Shown: positions 33,187-40,981 of the stretch, piece after piece | Layout of the letters: each line of letters opens with the position of its first letter | Numbering within the stretch: position 1 is the stretch's first letter | Origin: Kribbella voronezhensis | Lineage (GTDB): Bacteria; Actinomycetota; Actinomycetes; Propionibacteriales; Kribbellaceae | Length of the DNA stretch: 64,000 nucleotides | Reading direction: 5' to 3' | Assembly (NCBI RefSeq): GCF_004365175.1 | Contig: NZ_SOCE01000002.1 | Span: 1,426,001 to 1,490,000 of the forward strand | Made by a program: the position numbers and the translations under genes | Notes under the pieces: generated by a model | What the model was told of the DNA's origin: nothing | Database searches by the model: none | The model's input: the letters and a program-made list of their open reading frames with translations, nothing else

Positions 33187-33861
33187 CTACCGCGACAAGA
33201 TCGCGCGCTCGGCAACCGTCCAGGTCGTCGTGGTGAGCAGGTAAAGTCCTGCGGCCAGCGGGATGAAGGCGGCGGTGGCGAGCGTGCCGTACGGCAGTAC
33301 TCGGGTCAGCTGCCCCACAAGTCCGCTCGGCTGAGTATCAGCCGACCGAGCCTGCCAGCGAGCCGAGAAGTAGGCAACCACAGCAAGCAGTACGGCGAGG
33401 CCGAGGTACACGGGCGTCGAGGTGAGCAGCGGCCAGTGCACGCCGAGCGGCGCACCGAACAAGGTGCCGCTGAGCAACTGGTTCGACTGACCAGCCACGA
33501 CTGCAGTGGAGAACAAGCGGTACATCACCCAGAAGAACGGCAGCTGAGCAAGCGTCGGCAGGCAGCCGGCGAACACCGAGCCGGACTCCGCCTGGAGCGC
33601 GGCGATCTCCCGATTCAGCCGCTCCGGATCGCCCTTGTGCCGCTCGGAGATCTCCTTCAGTTGCGGAAGGAGGGCTGTGCGGGACTTCGTCCCGTGAGCA
33701 GCGCGGATGCTGAGTGGGAGGAGGGCGAGACGGACGGCCACTGTGCAGGCCACGATCGCCAGCGCGGCGGAGTACGGGCCGGTGAGGGGTTCGAAGGTCT
33801 GGGCGATCCAGAGGACCAGGTGGTACGCGCCGCTGACGGGCACGTCGAGGAAAGCAGGCAT
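33187..33861 (-). CDS. YidC/Oxa1/SpoIIIJ-family membrane protein insertase (short paralogue)
   Basis: A 224-residue membrane protein with about five helices. It has the conserved Arg in the first core helix (VACTVAVRLALLPLSIRAAHG), the cytoplasmic hairpin LLPQLKEISERHKGDPERLNREIAAL and the core segment FAGCLPTLAQLPFFWVMYRLF. It lacks the long basic C-terminal tail of the main insertase, which in actinobacteria is encoded near oriC with rnpA, so this is probably an accessory copy. It follows DUF6412 and hrdB on the same strand (gaps 48 and 10 bp). Confidence 0.88.
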   Translation of the reverse strand: MPAFLDVPVSGAYHLVLWIAQTFEPLTGPYSAALAIVACTVAVRLALLPLSIRAAHGTKSRTALLPQLKEISERHKGDPERLNREIAALQAESGSVFAGCLPTLAQLPFFWVMYRLFSTAVVAGQSNQLLSGTLFGAPLGVHWPLLTSTPVYLGLAVLLAVVAYFSARWQARSADTQPSGLVGQLTRVLPYGTLATAAFIPLAAGLYLLTTTTWTVAERAILSR

Positions 33862-33909
33862 GACGAAGCTCCACGAGTGAGAAAGGGATGAGGTAGCGAG
33901 AGAACTCGG

Positions 33910-34176
33910 CTACCTTCCCGGTGCTCGTGGGCGCGGCCGGCCGGGCGCGTCGGGGTCGCGGAGTGGGAGGTACGCGGCCTTGCGGGTGGACTCACGCAAA
34001 GCGGTGGCGCGGGCGAGCAGTGGTGCGGCCGTCGGGCGGCTCGCGGCGGCGCGGGAGACGAGCAGTACGGCGAACAAAGCGGCCGCCGCCGTGAGCACGG
34101 CGGCGGCCAGGAGACCCGTGTCGGGTCCGAGGGCAGGGATCACCAGCGTCCAGACGCCGGCGAAGCCCCTGCCCAT
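33910..34176 (-). CDS. DUF6412 family small membrane protein
   Basis: An 88-residue protein with one or two hydrophobic segments (TLVIPALGPDTGLLAAAVLTAAAALFAVLLV) and a basic C-terminus ending LPLRDPDAPGRPRPRAPGR, the hallmark of DUF6412. Family knowledge: it is typically encoded beside this short YidC paralogue in actinobacteria. Function unknown; a helper of the insertase is a reasonable guess. The ATG lies 10 bp after the hrdB stop, so it may be read through from the sigma factor gene. Confidence 0.8.
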   Translation of the reverse strand: MGRGFAGVWTLVIPALGPDTGLLAAAVLTAAAALFAVLLVSRAAASRPTAAPLLARATALRESTRKAAYLPLRDPDAPGRPRPRAPGR

Positions 34177-34186
34177 CAGAGCGCCA

Positions 34187-35518
34187 TCAGTCGAGGTAGT
34201 CCCGCAGCACCTGCGAGCGCGACGGGTGCCGCAGCTTCGACATCGTCTTGGACTCGATCTGGCGGATCCGCTCGCGCGTCACGCCGTACACCTTGCCGAT
34301 CTCGTCCAGGGTCTTCGGCTGGCCGTCGGTCAGACCGAAGCGCATCGAGACGACGCCGGCCTCCCGCTCGGACAGCGTGTCCAGTACGGCGTGCAGCTGC
34401 TCCTGGAGCAAGGTGAACGAGACGGCCTCGGCCGGCACGATCGCCTCGGAGTCCTCGATCAGGTCACCGAACTCGGAGTCACCGTCCTCGCCAAGCGGGG
34501 TGTGCAGGGAGATCGGCTCGCGACCGTACTTCTGCACCTCGATGACCTTCTCCGGGGTCATGTCGAGCTCCTTGGCGAGCTCTTCCGGAGTGGGTTCGCG
34601 ACCGAGGTCCTGCAGCATCTGACGCTGCACCCGGGCCAGCTTGTTGATGACCTCGACCATGTGCACCGGGATCCGGATGGTGCGGGCCTGGTCGGCCATC
34701 GCCCGGGTGATCGCCTGCCGGATCCACCAGGTCGCGTAGGTGGAGAACTTGTAGCCCTTGGTGTAGTCGAACTTCTCGACCGCACGGATCAGACCGAGGT
34801 TGCCCTCCTGGATCAGGTCCAGGAACAGCATGCCGCGGCCGGTGTAGCGCTTGGCCAGCGAGACGACCAGTCGCAGGTTGGCCTCGAGCAGGTGGTTCTT
34901 CGCCCGGCGGCCGTCCTCCGAGATCCACTCGTACTCGTCCTTGACCTTGTCCTTGAGCTTGGTGGCCTCGTCGCCGATCTGCTCCTCGGCGAACAGGCCG
35001 GCCTCGATCCGCTTGGCGAGCTCGACCTCCTGCTCGGCGTTCAGCAGCGGGACCTTGCCGATCTGCTTCAGGTAGTCCTTGACCGGGTCGGCCGTCGCAC
35101 CGGCGACCATCACCTGCTGCTCGGGCTCGTCGGTCTCGTCGGCCTCGGAGACGACGAAGCCCTCGCTCTCGCTGAGCTCCTTCTCCAGCGGCTTCACAGC
35201 CTCCGGGGAGAAGTCCGACTCGTCGACCTCGTCGAGCGCACGCGGCTTACCGGTCTTCGGGTCGACAGCCAGACCCGCCTCGGACACGGCCTTCTTCGCC
35301 GGCGCCTTCTTGGCGGCGGCCTTCTTCGCGGCGGGAATACCGTCCTCCTTGGTGGACACAGCAGCCTTGGTGGCCGCGGCAGCGGCCTTCTTCACGGGGG
35401 CCTTCTTGGCGGCAGGTTCGGTTACTCTGGCGCTGGTCCTCGGAGCCGTGCTGCGGGCGGTGGCGGCCACGGCCCGGCCGGACTCGGCGGGAAGGTTCTC
35501 GGACGAGCTGGACGACAC
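34187..35518 (-). CDS. hrdB: Principal RNA polymerase sigma factor (RpoD/HrdB)
   Basis: A 443-residue group 1 sigma-70 factor. The first 120 residues are rich in Lys and Ala with KKAPVKKAAAAATK-type repeats, as in actinobacterial HrdB/SigA. Region 1.2 begins at DPVKDYLKQIGKVPLLNAEQEVELAKRIEAG; region 2 has NLRLVVSLAKRYTGRGM, LDLIQEGNLGLIRAVEKFDYTKG and FSTYATWWIRQAITRA; region 3 follows; region 4.2 is TLDEIGKVYGVTRERIRQIESKTMSKLRHPSRSQ, ending LRDYLD. The GTG start follows GAGAGGT. It heads a cluster with DUF6412 and a YidC paralogue. This is the housekeeping sigma factor. Confidence 0.95.
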   Translation of the reverse strand: MSSSSSENLPAESGRAVAATARSTAPRTSARVTEPAAKKAPVKKAAAAATKAAVSTKEDGIPAAKKAAAKKAPAKKAVSEAGLAVDPKTGKPRALDEVDESDFSPEAVKPLEKELSESEGFVVSEADETDEPEQQVMVAGATADPVKDYLKQIGKVPLLNAEQEVELAKRIEAGLFAEEQIGDEATKLKDKVKDEYEWISEDGRRAKNHLLEANLRLVVSLAKRYTGRGMLFLDLIQEGNLGLIRAVEKFDYTKGYKFSTYATWWIRQAITRAMADQARTIRIPVHMVEVINKLARVQRQMLQDLGREPTPEELAKELDMTPEKVIEVQKYGREPISLHTPLGEDGDSEFGDLIEDSEAIVPAEAVSFTLLQEQLHAVLDTLSEREAGVVSMRFGLTDGQPKTLDEIGKVYGVTRERIRQIESKTMSKLRHPSRSQVLRDYLD

Positions 35519-35632
35519 GAATTACCTCTCGTCTGACGATGTGCAGTCTGCAGGGTTACTGGTACTACTAATACAGCGTTGTCATGCCATGATTTTGGTG
35601 GCGGCTCGCTGGTCAGGCGGCAGCAACACTCC

Positions 35633-35638
35633 ATTGTA
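35633..35638 (-). promoter_or_regulatory. Candidate -10 element upstream of hrdB
   Basis: TACAAT on the minus strand, about 115 bp before the hrdB start, is the best -10-like hexamer in the 266-bp upstream region. No good -35 hexamer accompanies it, so another sigma factor may drive hrdB. Confidence 0.25.
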
Positions 35639-35690
35639 ATCCGCGAGCCAAGCCCAACCGTTCCACGCCCCCCGTGCTGGCGCGTCATCA

Positions 35691-35710
35691 CGCTGCGAAA
35701 CGCTGCGAAA
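35691..35710. repeat. Perfect tandem 10-bp repeat upstream of hrdB
   Basis: CGCTGCGAAA occurs twice without spacing, in the gap between the hrdB start and the end of the HhH-GPD gene. One helical turn per unit suggests a possible protein-binding site. Confidence 0.45.
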
Positions 35711-35784
35711 CGGCCTGCAGGCAGGAGATCCGTTACCGAACCGACGCCTGGGCGCGCCGGTTCAGCCGGCTTGTACTTCAGGGT

Positions 35785-36402
35785 TCAACTGTTCCTGGTC
35801 TGCCGCATCGGCCGCGCCACCACGCGCTTCTCGACCTTCTGCTCCATCTTGAACTGACGCACCTTCACCAGGGAGGCCACGTCGATGACGTCCGCGACGG
35901 ACTTGTAGGCGCCGTCCTCGCCGTACGGCTCGGACGCCTCCCGCCAGCCCCGCGGCCGCACCTTCAGTTGTTTGCCGAGCAGCGCGACGAAGATCTTGGC
36001 CTTCTGCGCGCCGAAGCCGGGCAGCGCGGACAGCCTGGCGAGCAGGTCGTCGCCGGACTTCACGTCGGCCCAGACGGCCGAGGCGTTACCGCCGTACTCC
36101 TCGTCCAGGTGCTTGGCCAGCGTCTGGATCCGGGCCGCCATCGCGGTCGGGAACCGGTGCACGGCCGGCGGACCGGCCACCACCTCGACGAAACCGTCCG
36201 GGTCGTAGGCGGCGACCGTGGACGGGTCGAACGGGCCATCCATCCGCTGGGCGATCGCGACCGGACCGGCGAATGCCCGCTCCATCGGGATCTGCTGGTC
36301 CAGCAGCATCCCGACCAGCAACGCGAAAGGGTCCCGGCTCAGCATCTCGTCGGCGTCGGGCTGCTGCGCGAGGCACAGCTTCTTGCTGCGTGTCGAAGTC
36401 AC
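35785..36402 (-). CDS. HhH-GPD base-excision repair protein
   Basis: A 205-residue protein with the HhH-GPD superfamily fold. DPFALLVGMLLDQQIPMERAFAGP matches the glycosylase N-terminal helices and LPGFGAQKAKIFVALLGKQL is the helix-hairpin-helix. There is no C-terminal four-Cys iron-sulfur cluster, so it is closer to the AlkA/Ogg-like or actinobacterial short type than to endonuclease III. The substrate is not known. I prefer the GTG at 36402, which has a strong GGAGGAGGAC upstream; an ATG at 36420 would overlap the preceding gene. It lies 1 bp after the universal stress gene and is surely co-transcribed. Confidence 0.82.
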   Translation of the reverse strand: MTSTRSKKLCLAQQPDADEMLSRDPFALLVGMLLDQQIPMERAFAGPVAIAQRMDGPFDPSTVAAYDPDGFVEVVAGPPAVHRFPTAMAARIQTLAKHLDEEYGGNASAVWADVKSGDDLLARLSALPGFGAQKAKIFVALLGKQLKVRPRGWREASEPYGEDGAYKSVADVIDVASLVKVRQFKMEQKVEKRVVARPMRQTRNS

Positions 36403-36403
36403 C

Positions 36404-36832
36404 TCAGTCCTCCTCCCCATCAGACAACTCAGGCTCGGCCTTGACGGCCAGCACCGGACACGGAGCGTCGAGCAGCACCCGTTGCGCGTTGCTGCCGAGG
36501 ATGAGCTTGCCGACCGGGGACCGGCGCCGCAGGCCGATCACGATGAACTCCGCGTGCACCTGCTCGGCGACGGCCACCAGGTCCTCCGCCGGGTCGAGTC
36601 CACGCACCAGTTGCCGTACCTCGTACGGCACGCCGGTCGAGTCGAGCTGCTCCCGTACCTCCGTCAACGCGGCGTCACTCGCCGCGGCCTCGTCGCTGTC
36701 GAAGCTGCGTCCGCCCCGGTGCGAGTTCACCACCACCAGCTTGGCGTCGCGTAGCTTCGCCTCCTCCGCCGCCCGTCTGAGCGCGGCGCGCCCCTCGGAC
36801 TTCGGGACATACCCCACGACGATGGTCGTCAT
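36404..36832 (-). CDS. Universal stress protein (UspA family)
   Basis: A 142-residue single-domain USP. The N-terminus TTIVVGYVPKSEGRAALRRAAEEAKLRDAKLVVVNSH and the C-terminal ATP-binding loop, seen here as VIGLRRRSPVGKLILGSNAQRVLLDAPCPVLAV (G-2x-G-9x-G-S/T type), are typical of the nucleotide-binding subgroup. A strong GGAGGTGA Shine-Dalgarno precedes the ATG. It is followed directly by the HhH-GPD protein, suggesting a stress-linked repair unit. Confidence 0.92.
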   Translation of the reverse strand: MTTIVVGYVPKSEGRAALRRAAEEAKLRDAKLVVVNSHRGGRSFDSDEAAASDAALTEVREQLDSTGVPYEVRQLVRGLDPAEDLVAVAEQVHAEFIVIGLRRRSPVGKLILGSNAQRVLLDAPCPVLAVKAEPELSDGEED

Positions 36833-37093
36833 CGACTTGCCTCACCTCCGGGTGTCTTCCACCACACGGTCGACCCGTTCCGAACGATACTGCCCTGAAC
36901 CCGCGTCGGCATCTGTGGAAATGCACCACCTGTGTCGCATCCGTGACCCTCCGGCAGTTGTGCCCGAAACACGAGGCGCGGCACGCCGTCTGGTTCACCC
37001 CTGCATACCCCCGTCGCCGGGTTCTAACCCCGTTGCCGAAGGCAAGTTGCGCAAGCGTCGCGGTGTCCTACGTTGTCTGGTTGGCTAACCGGT

Positions 37094-38572
37094 TCAGTCG
37101 ATCGGCCATTCGTGCACCGGCGTGTTCTCGTGCATGTGCTCGCGATAGCGGCTGAGCATGCCGCGCAGCGCGTCGCGCCGACCGTGCGATCCCTTGGTAT
37201 ACAAGCGGTGGAACTCGTCGGCCTGCCAGGAAGCGCCGTTGCGGTTGGTCAGGCAGCGCTGTTCGATGATGCCGAGCAGGCGATCGCGGACCGCCGCGTC
37301 GACACCCCAGGAGTCCAGCCCCTGCGACGCCAACGGCAGCAGGCGCCGCAGTACGAGCTCGGTCGCGCGCGCCGTACCGACGCCGGGCCAGAAGACCTCG
37401 GCGTCGATGCCCTGGCGGGCCGCCTCGTGGAAGTTCTCCTCCGCGGCGCTGAACGACATCTGCGACCAGATCGGCCGTTCGTCGTCGGCCAGTGCGCGAA
37501 CCAGGCCGAAGTAGAAGGCGCCGTTGGCCATCGTGTCGACGACCGTCGGCCCGGCGGGCAGCACCCGGTTCTCCACCCGCAGATGCGGCTTCTCCCGGAC
37601 AACGTCGTACACCGGGCGGTTCCAGCGGTAGATCGTCCCGTTGTGCAGGCGAAGCTCCGAAAGAGCCGGGGTGTCGCCGCGATCCAGGACGGCGATCGGG
37701 TCCTCGTCCGAGGTCACCGGCAACAGTGCCGGGTAGTACCGCGAGTTCTCCTCGAACAGGTCGAAGATCGAGGTGATCCAGCGTTCGCCGAACCACACCC
37801 GCGGCCGGACCCCCTGCGTCTTCAACTCGTGCGTGCGGGTGTCGGCGGCCTGCTCGAACAGAGCGATCCGGGTCTCCCGCATCAATTCCTTGCCGAACAG
37901 GAACGGCGAGTTGGCGCCGACCGCGAGTTGCACGCCGGAGATCGCCTGCGCGGCGTTCCAGTACCGCGGGAAGGCCTCGGGCGTCACCTGGAGATGGAAC
38001 TGCGTCGACGTACAGGCGGCTTCGGGCAGGATGCTGTCCGCGGTCACCTGCAGCCGCTCGATCCCGTCGATCGCGATCTGCACGTCCTCGCCGCGGGCCT
38101 GGAAGACCTGGTCGTTCAGCAGCGTGTACCGCGGGTTGGCGCTGATCGCCTCGCGCGAGATGTGCTGCAGCATCAGCGTCGGCAGGATCCCGACGACCAC
38201 CATCTTCGAACCGGTGCGGGCGGCCTTGTCCTCGGCCGCGTTGAGGCTGTCGCGGATGGACTTCTCCATCACCTCCAGGCCGGTGCCGTCGATCTGGCCC
38301 GGCGGGACGTTGATCTCGATGTTGAACCGGCCGAGCTCGGTCTGGAACGCGTCGTCCTCGATCGCGTTCAGCACCTCGGCGTTCTTGAACGCCGGGTCGC
38401 AGTTCTCGTCGACCAGGTTCAGCTCGATCTCGATCCCGGTCATCGGCCGCTCGGCGTCGAATCGCGCCTCGCGCAACATCCGGGCGAACGCGTCCAGATT
38501 GCGATGGACCTGATCGCGGAACGCGGTCCGATCCGCCCGGGTGAATTCGACCCGGTCGACTTCCTCGCCCAT
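37094..38572 (-). CDS. GCS2-family glutamate-cysteine-ligase-like enzyme
   Basis: A 492-residue protein with the glutamate-cysteine ligase type 2 fold. Seen: the ATP/metal-binding strand TGIEIELNLVDENCDPAFKNAEVL near residue 45, FNIEINVPPGQIDG near 85, the segment STQFHLQVTPEAFPRYWNAAQAISG near 190 and LRVENRVLPAGPTVVD near 335. Family enzymes join an amino acid to a glutamate-like carboxylate using ATP. Actinobacteria of this type make mycothiol rather than glutathione, so the true substrate is open; EgtA-like or carboxylate-amine ligase roles are possible. GGAGG lies 6 nt before the ATG. No ergothioneine genes are adjacent. Confidence 0.82.
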   Translation of the reverse strand: MGEEVDRVEFTRADRTAFRDQVHRNLDAFARMLREARFDAERPMTGIEIELNLVDENCDPAFKNAEVLNAIEDDAFQTELGRFNIEINVPPGQIDGTGLEVMEKSIRDSLNAAEDKAARTGSKMVVVGILPTLMLQHISREAISANPRYTLLNDQVFQARGEDVQIAIDGIERLQVTADSILPEAACTSTQFHLQVTPEAFPRYWNAAQAISGVQLAVGANSPFLFGKELMRETRIALFEQAADTRTHELKTQGVRPRVWFGERWITSIFDLFEENSRYYPALLPVTSDEDPIAVLDRGDTPALSELRLHNGTIYRWNRPVYDVVREKPHLRVENRVLPAGPTVVDTMANGAFYFGLVRALADDERPIWSQMSFSAAEENFHEAARQGIDAEVFWPGVGTARATELVLRRLLPLASQGLDSWGVDAAVRDRLLGIIEQRCLTNRNGASWQADEFHRLYTKGSHGRRDALRGMLSRYREHMHENTPVHEWPID

Positions 38573-38604
38573 CTGCGCCTCCGCTGTCGGTTACTGCGCC
38601 TCCG
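38573..38604. repeat. Short direct repeat containing the GCS2 ribosome-binding site
   Basis: CTGCGCCTCCG occurs at 38573-38583 and 38594-38604 (period 21). On the minus strand each copy reads CGGAGGCGCAG; the copy next to the ATG carries the Shine-Dalgarno. Confidence 0.4.
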
Positions 38605-38701
38605 GTACCTGGCCTCAGTCTGCCTGAACCCTGCCTTTCGTGTGACCTGGATCGCGTCGCCGTTCACCAGGTGGTACGCCGTCCGCCGGCGCCCCCGCGT
38701 T

Positions 38702-39577
38702 CTACAGCGGCTCACCGGCCGGTGAGAGCGGGAAGACGATGAAGTCGTCGCGGACGATCCGGCGCGGGGTGTCGCCGGCCTGTTCGAGCGCCTCGGCGAG
38801 CTCGGTCAGCGCCTCCGGCGCCAGCTGTAGCTGGTGTTCACCCGGGTGGCGGTCCGACCCGAACCCGAAATCGACACCCGGCTCCTGACTCATCTCGATG
38901 TGCGTGCCGAGGACGAGGCGGACCGGTTTGCCGGCGGCAACGAATGCGGCCAGTCGCGCGATGCTCGCCCGGTACGCCGGCCAGTCGAAGACGTAGAGCC
39001 GGCCCGGATAGAGCGAGTCCCCGGTCAGCAGCAACTGCGTCGAACGGTCGTAGAACGCCAGGTGCGAAGGGTGATGCCCAGGAATCGGTACGACGTCCAG
39101 CACGCGATCACCGAGATCGAACTCCACCACCTCGTCGGGCCAGGCCGAGATCCCGAAGTACTCCGCCACCTCCTCCGCCGACTTCCCCACCACGCGAATG
39201 CGCCGCTTGCCTTCCTTGCCTTCACTTCCAGGTGTTGCGAACTGGTTGTCGCCGCCGACGTGATCGCCGTGGCCGTGGGTGTGCGCGACCACCAGCTCCA
39301 GGTCGCGGCCGTCGAGCAACTCGTCGACCACCTTGCGGAGGTCGGCGTGGCCGGTGCCGGTGTCGAGCAGGAGAGCGCGCTCCGAGCCGAGCAACAGATA
39401 GATGAACGGACCTTCGAAGTTGGTCCGCAGCGCCTGCCGGATGATCACCGTGCGTTCGTCGTACCAGTGGACCTGGTGCTCGGCGCTGTCGGCAGTCGTG
39501 CCGTCGTCCCACTGCGGCGGAAAGCTGGTCATCTCCGAATTGTCGGTGACGCCGGGGACACTTGGCACGTGCGTCAT
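38702..39577 (-). CDS. MBL-fold metallo-hydrolase
   Basis: A 291-residue metallo-beta-lactamase-fold hydrolase. The metal site HTHGHGDHVGG is near residue 95, with later ligands in IPGHHPSHLAFYDRSTQLLLTGDSLYPG. It resembles glyoxalase II/lactonase-type proteins; the substrate is unknown. The start is uncertain: ATG 39577 has AAGGA upstream and would overlap the divergent dinB start by 9 bp, whereas ATG 39532 would avoid the overlap. The fold is complete in either case. Confidence 0.85.
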   Translation of the reverse strand: MTHVPSVPGVTDNSEMTSFPPQWDDGTTADSAEHQVHWYDERTVIIRQALRTNFEGPFIYLLLGSERALLLDTGTGHADLRKVVDELLDGRDLELVVAHTHGHGDHVGGDNQFATPGSEGKEGKRRIRVVGKSAEEVAEYFGISAWPDEVVEFDLGDRVLDVVPIPGHHPSHLAFYDRSTQLLLTGDSLYPGRLYVFDWPAYRASIARLAAFVAAGKPVRLVLGTHIEMSQEPGVDFGFGSDRHPGEHQLQLAPEALTELAEALEQAGDTPRRIVRDDFIVFPLSPAGEPL

Positions 39578-40981
39578 GATCCGTCCATCCTTCACGTCGA
39601 CCTCGACGCCTTCTTCGCGGCGGTCGAGCAGCGGGACAAACCCTCGCTACGCGGCAAACCCGTCGTGGTCGGCGGCATCGGCCTGCGCGGCGTCGTCTCG
39701 ACCGCGTCCTACGAGGCGCGCAAGTACGGCGTACGGTCGGCGATGTCGACCGCGGAGGCGCGATCGCGGTGCCCGCACGCGGCGTACCTGGGACCCCGCT
39801 TCGAGGTGTACCGGGAGACCAGCCAGGCCGTGATGGCGCAGATGCGGGCGCTGTCCCCGCTGGTGGAGCCGCTCTCGCTGGACGAGGCGTTCGTCGATCT
39901 GACCGCTTCCGGGCTGACCGGCCTGACCGTCGAGGACGTGACGGCGATCGCGAACGACCTGAAGGCGGCGATCAAGGAGGCGAGCGGCGGCCTGACCGCG
40001 TCCGTCGGTGCGGGGACGTCGAAGCTGATCGCGAAGATCGCGAGCGATCTGGACAAGCCCGACGGTGTCGTCGTCGTCCCACCGGGGACCGAAGCGGAGT
40101 TTCTCGCGCCGATGCAGGTGACGGTGATCCCGGGAGTCGGCCCGGCGACCGCGCAGCGGCTCAGCATGGCCGGAGTGCGGACCGTGGCCGAGCTGCAGCA
40201 GCTGGGCGAGGACGAGCTGATCCGGCAGGTCGGCTCGGCGCACGGCAGCAGCCTGCATCGGCTGGCGGTCGCGGCGGACGACCGGGCGGTGGTGAGCGAC
40301 CGGGAGACCAAGTCGGTCAGCGTCGAGGACACCTTCGAGACCGACCTGCTGGACAGATCGTTGCTGACGGCAATCAGTGACCGGATGGCGCACCGGGTCT
40401 CCGAGCGGCTGCAGAAGGCGCAACTGTCAGGGCGCACGGTGACGGTCAAGACCCGGATGCACGACTTCACCACGCACACCCGTTCGTCGACGCTGGCCGG
40501 GCCGACCGACGACCCGCGAGTGATCGCCCGCGTCGCACGGCGGCTGCTGGACGACAGTGACGTCTCCGGCGGCATCCGGCTGCTCGGTGTCGGGGTCTCG
40601 TCGCTGGCCGACTGGATCCAGGACGATCTCTTCACCGAAAGCGAGAACGAGGAGGTCCCGCTCGAGCTCGTCGAGCTGCCGGAGCGCCCGCGCGAGCGGC
40701 TGTCGGGGTACTACCCGGGGCAGGACGTCGTGCACACGACGTACGGCGAAGGCTGGGTCTGGGGGTCGGGCCGCGGTGTGGTGACGGTCCGCTTCGAGAC
40801 CGCCGAGACGCCGGCCGGCCCGGTGCGGAGCTTCGCGATCGAGGACCCTGAGCTCCGCCGGCTCGAGCGGAGGCCGCCGGACGATGTAGCCGCGAAGGAT
40901 TCAGCCCCGGAGACGCCGGTGCCGGAGACGCCGGAGCCGGAGATCTCAGGTCCGGAGATCTCAGCCGCGCAGGCGGACTGA
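39569..40981 (+). CDS. dinB: DNA polymerase IV (Y family)
   Basis: A 470-residue translesion polymerase. The palm opens with ILHVDLDAFFAAVEQRDKPSLRGKPVVVGG (first metal Asp), and LSLDEAFVDLT supplies the Asp-Glu pair near residue 105. VSVGAGTSKLIAKIASDLDKPDG, the HhH segment VIPGVGPATAQRLSMAGV and the little-finger SVSVEDTF follow. No beta-clamp motif was assigned. The C-terminus has an extra region with YGEGWVWGSGRGVVTVRFET and a Pro/Glu-rich tail (PETPVPETPEPE). The GTG at 39569 is the only plausible start (MRHDPSILHVD). No LexA box is visible upstream. The 3' end overlaps the DDAH-like gene by 21 bp. Confidence 0.92.
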   Translation: MRHDPSILHVDLDAFFAAVEQRDKPSLRGKPVVVGGIGLRGVVSTASYEARKYGVRSAMSTAEARSRCPHAAYLGPRFEVYRETSQAVMAQMRALSPLVEPLSLDEAFVDLTASGLTGLTVEDVTAIANDLKAAIKEASGGLTASVGAGTSKLIAKIASDLDKPDGVVVVPPGTEAEFLAPMQVTVIPGVGPATAQRLSMAGVRTVAELQQLGEDELIRQVGSAHGSSLHRLAVAADDRAVVSDRETKSVSVEDTFETDLLDRSLLTAISDRMAHRVSERLQKAQLSGRTVTVKTRMHDFTTHTRSSTLAGPTDDPRVIARVARRLLDDSDVSGGIRLLGVGVSSLADWIQDDLFTESENEEVPLELVELPERPRERLSGYYPGQDVVHTTYGEGWVWGSGRGVVTVRFETAETPAGPVRSFAIEDPELRRLERRPPDDVAAKDSAPETPVPETPEPEISGPEISAAQAD

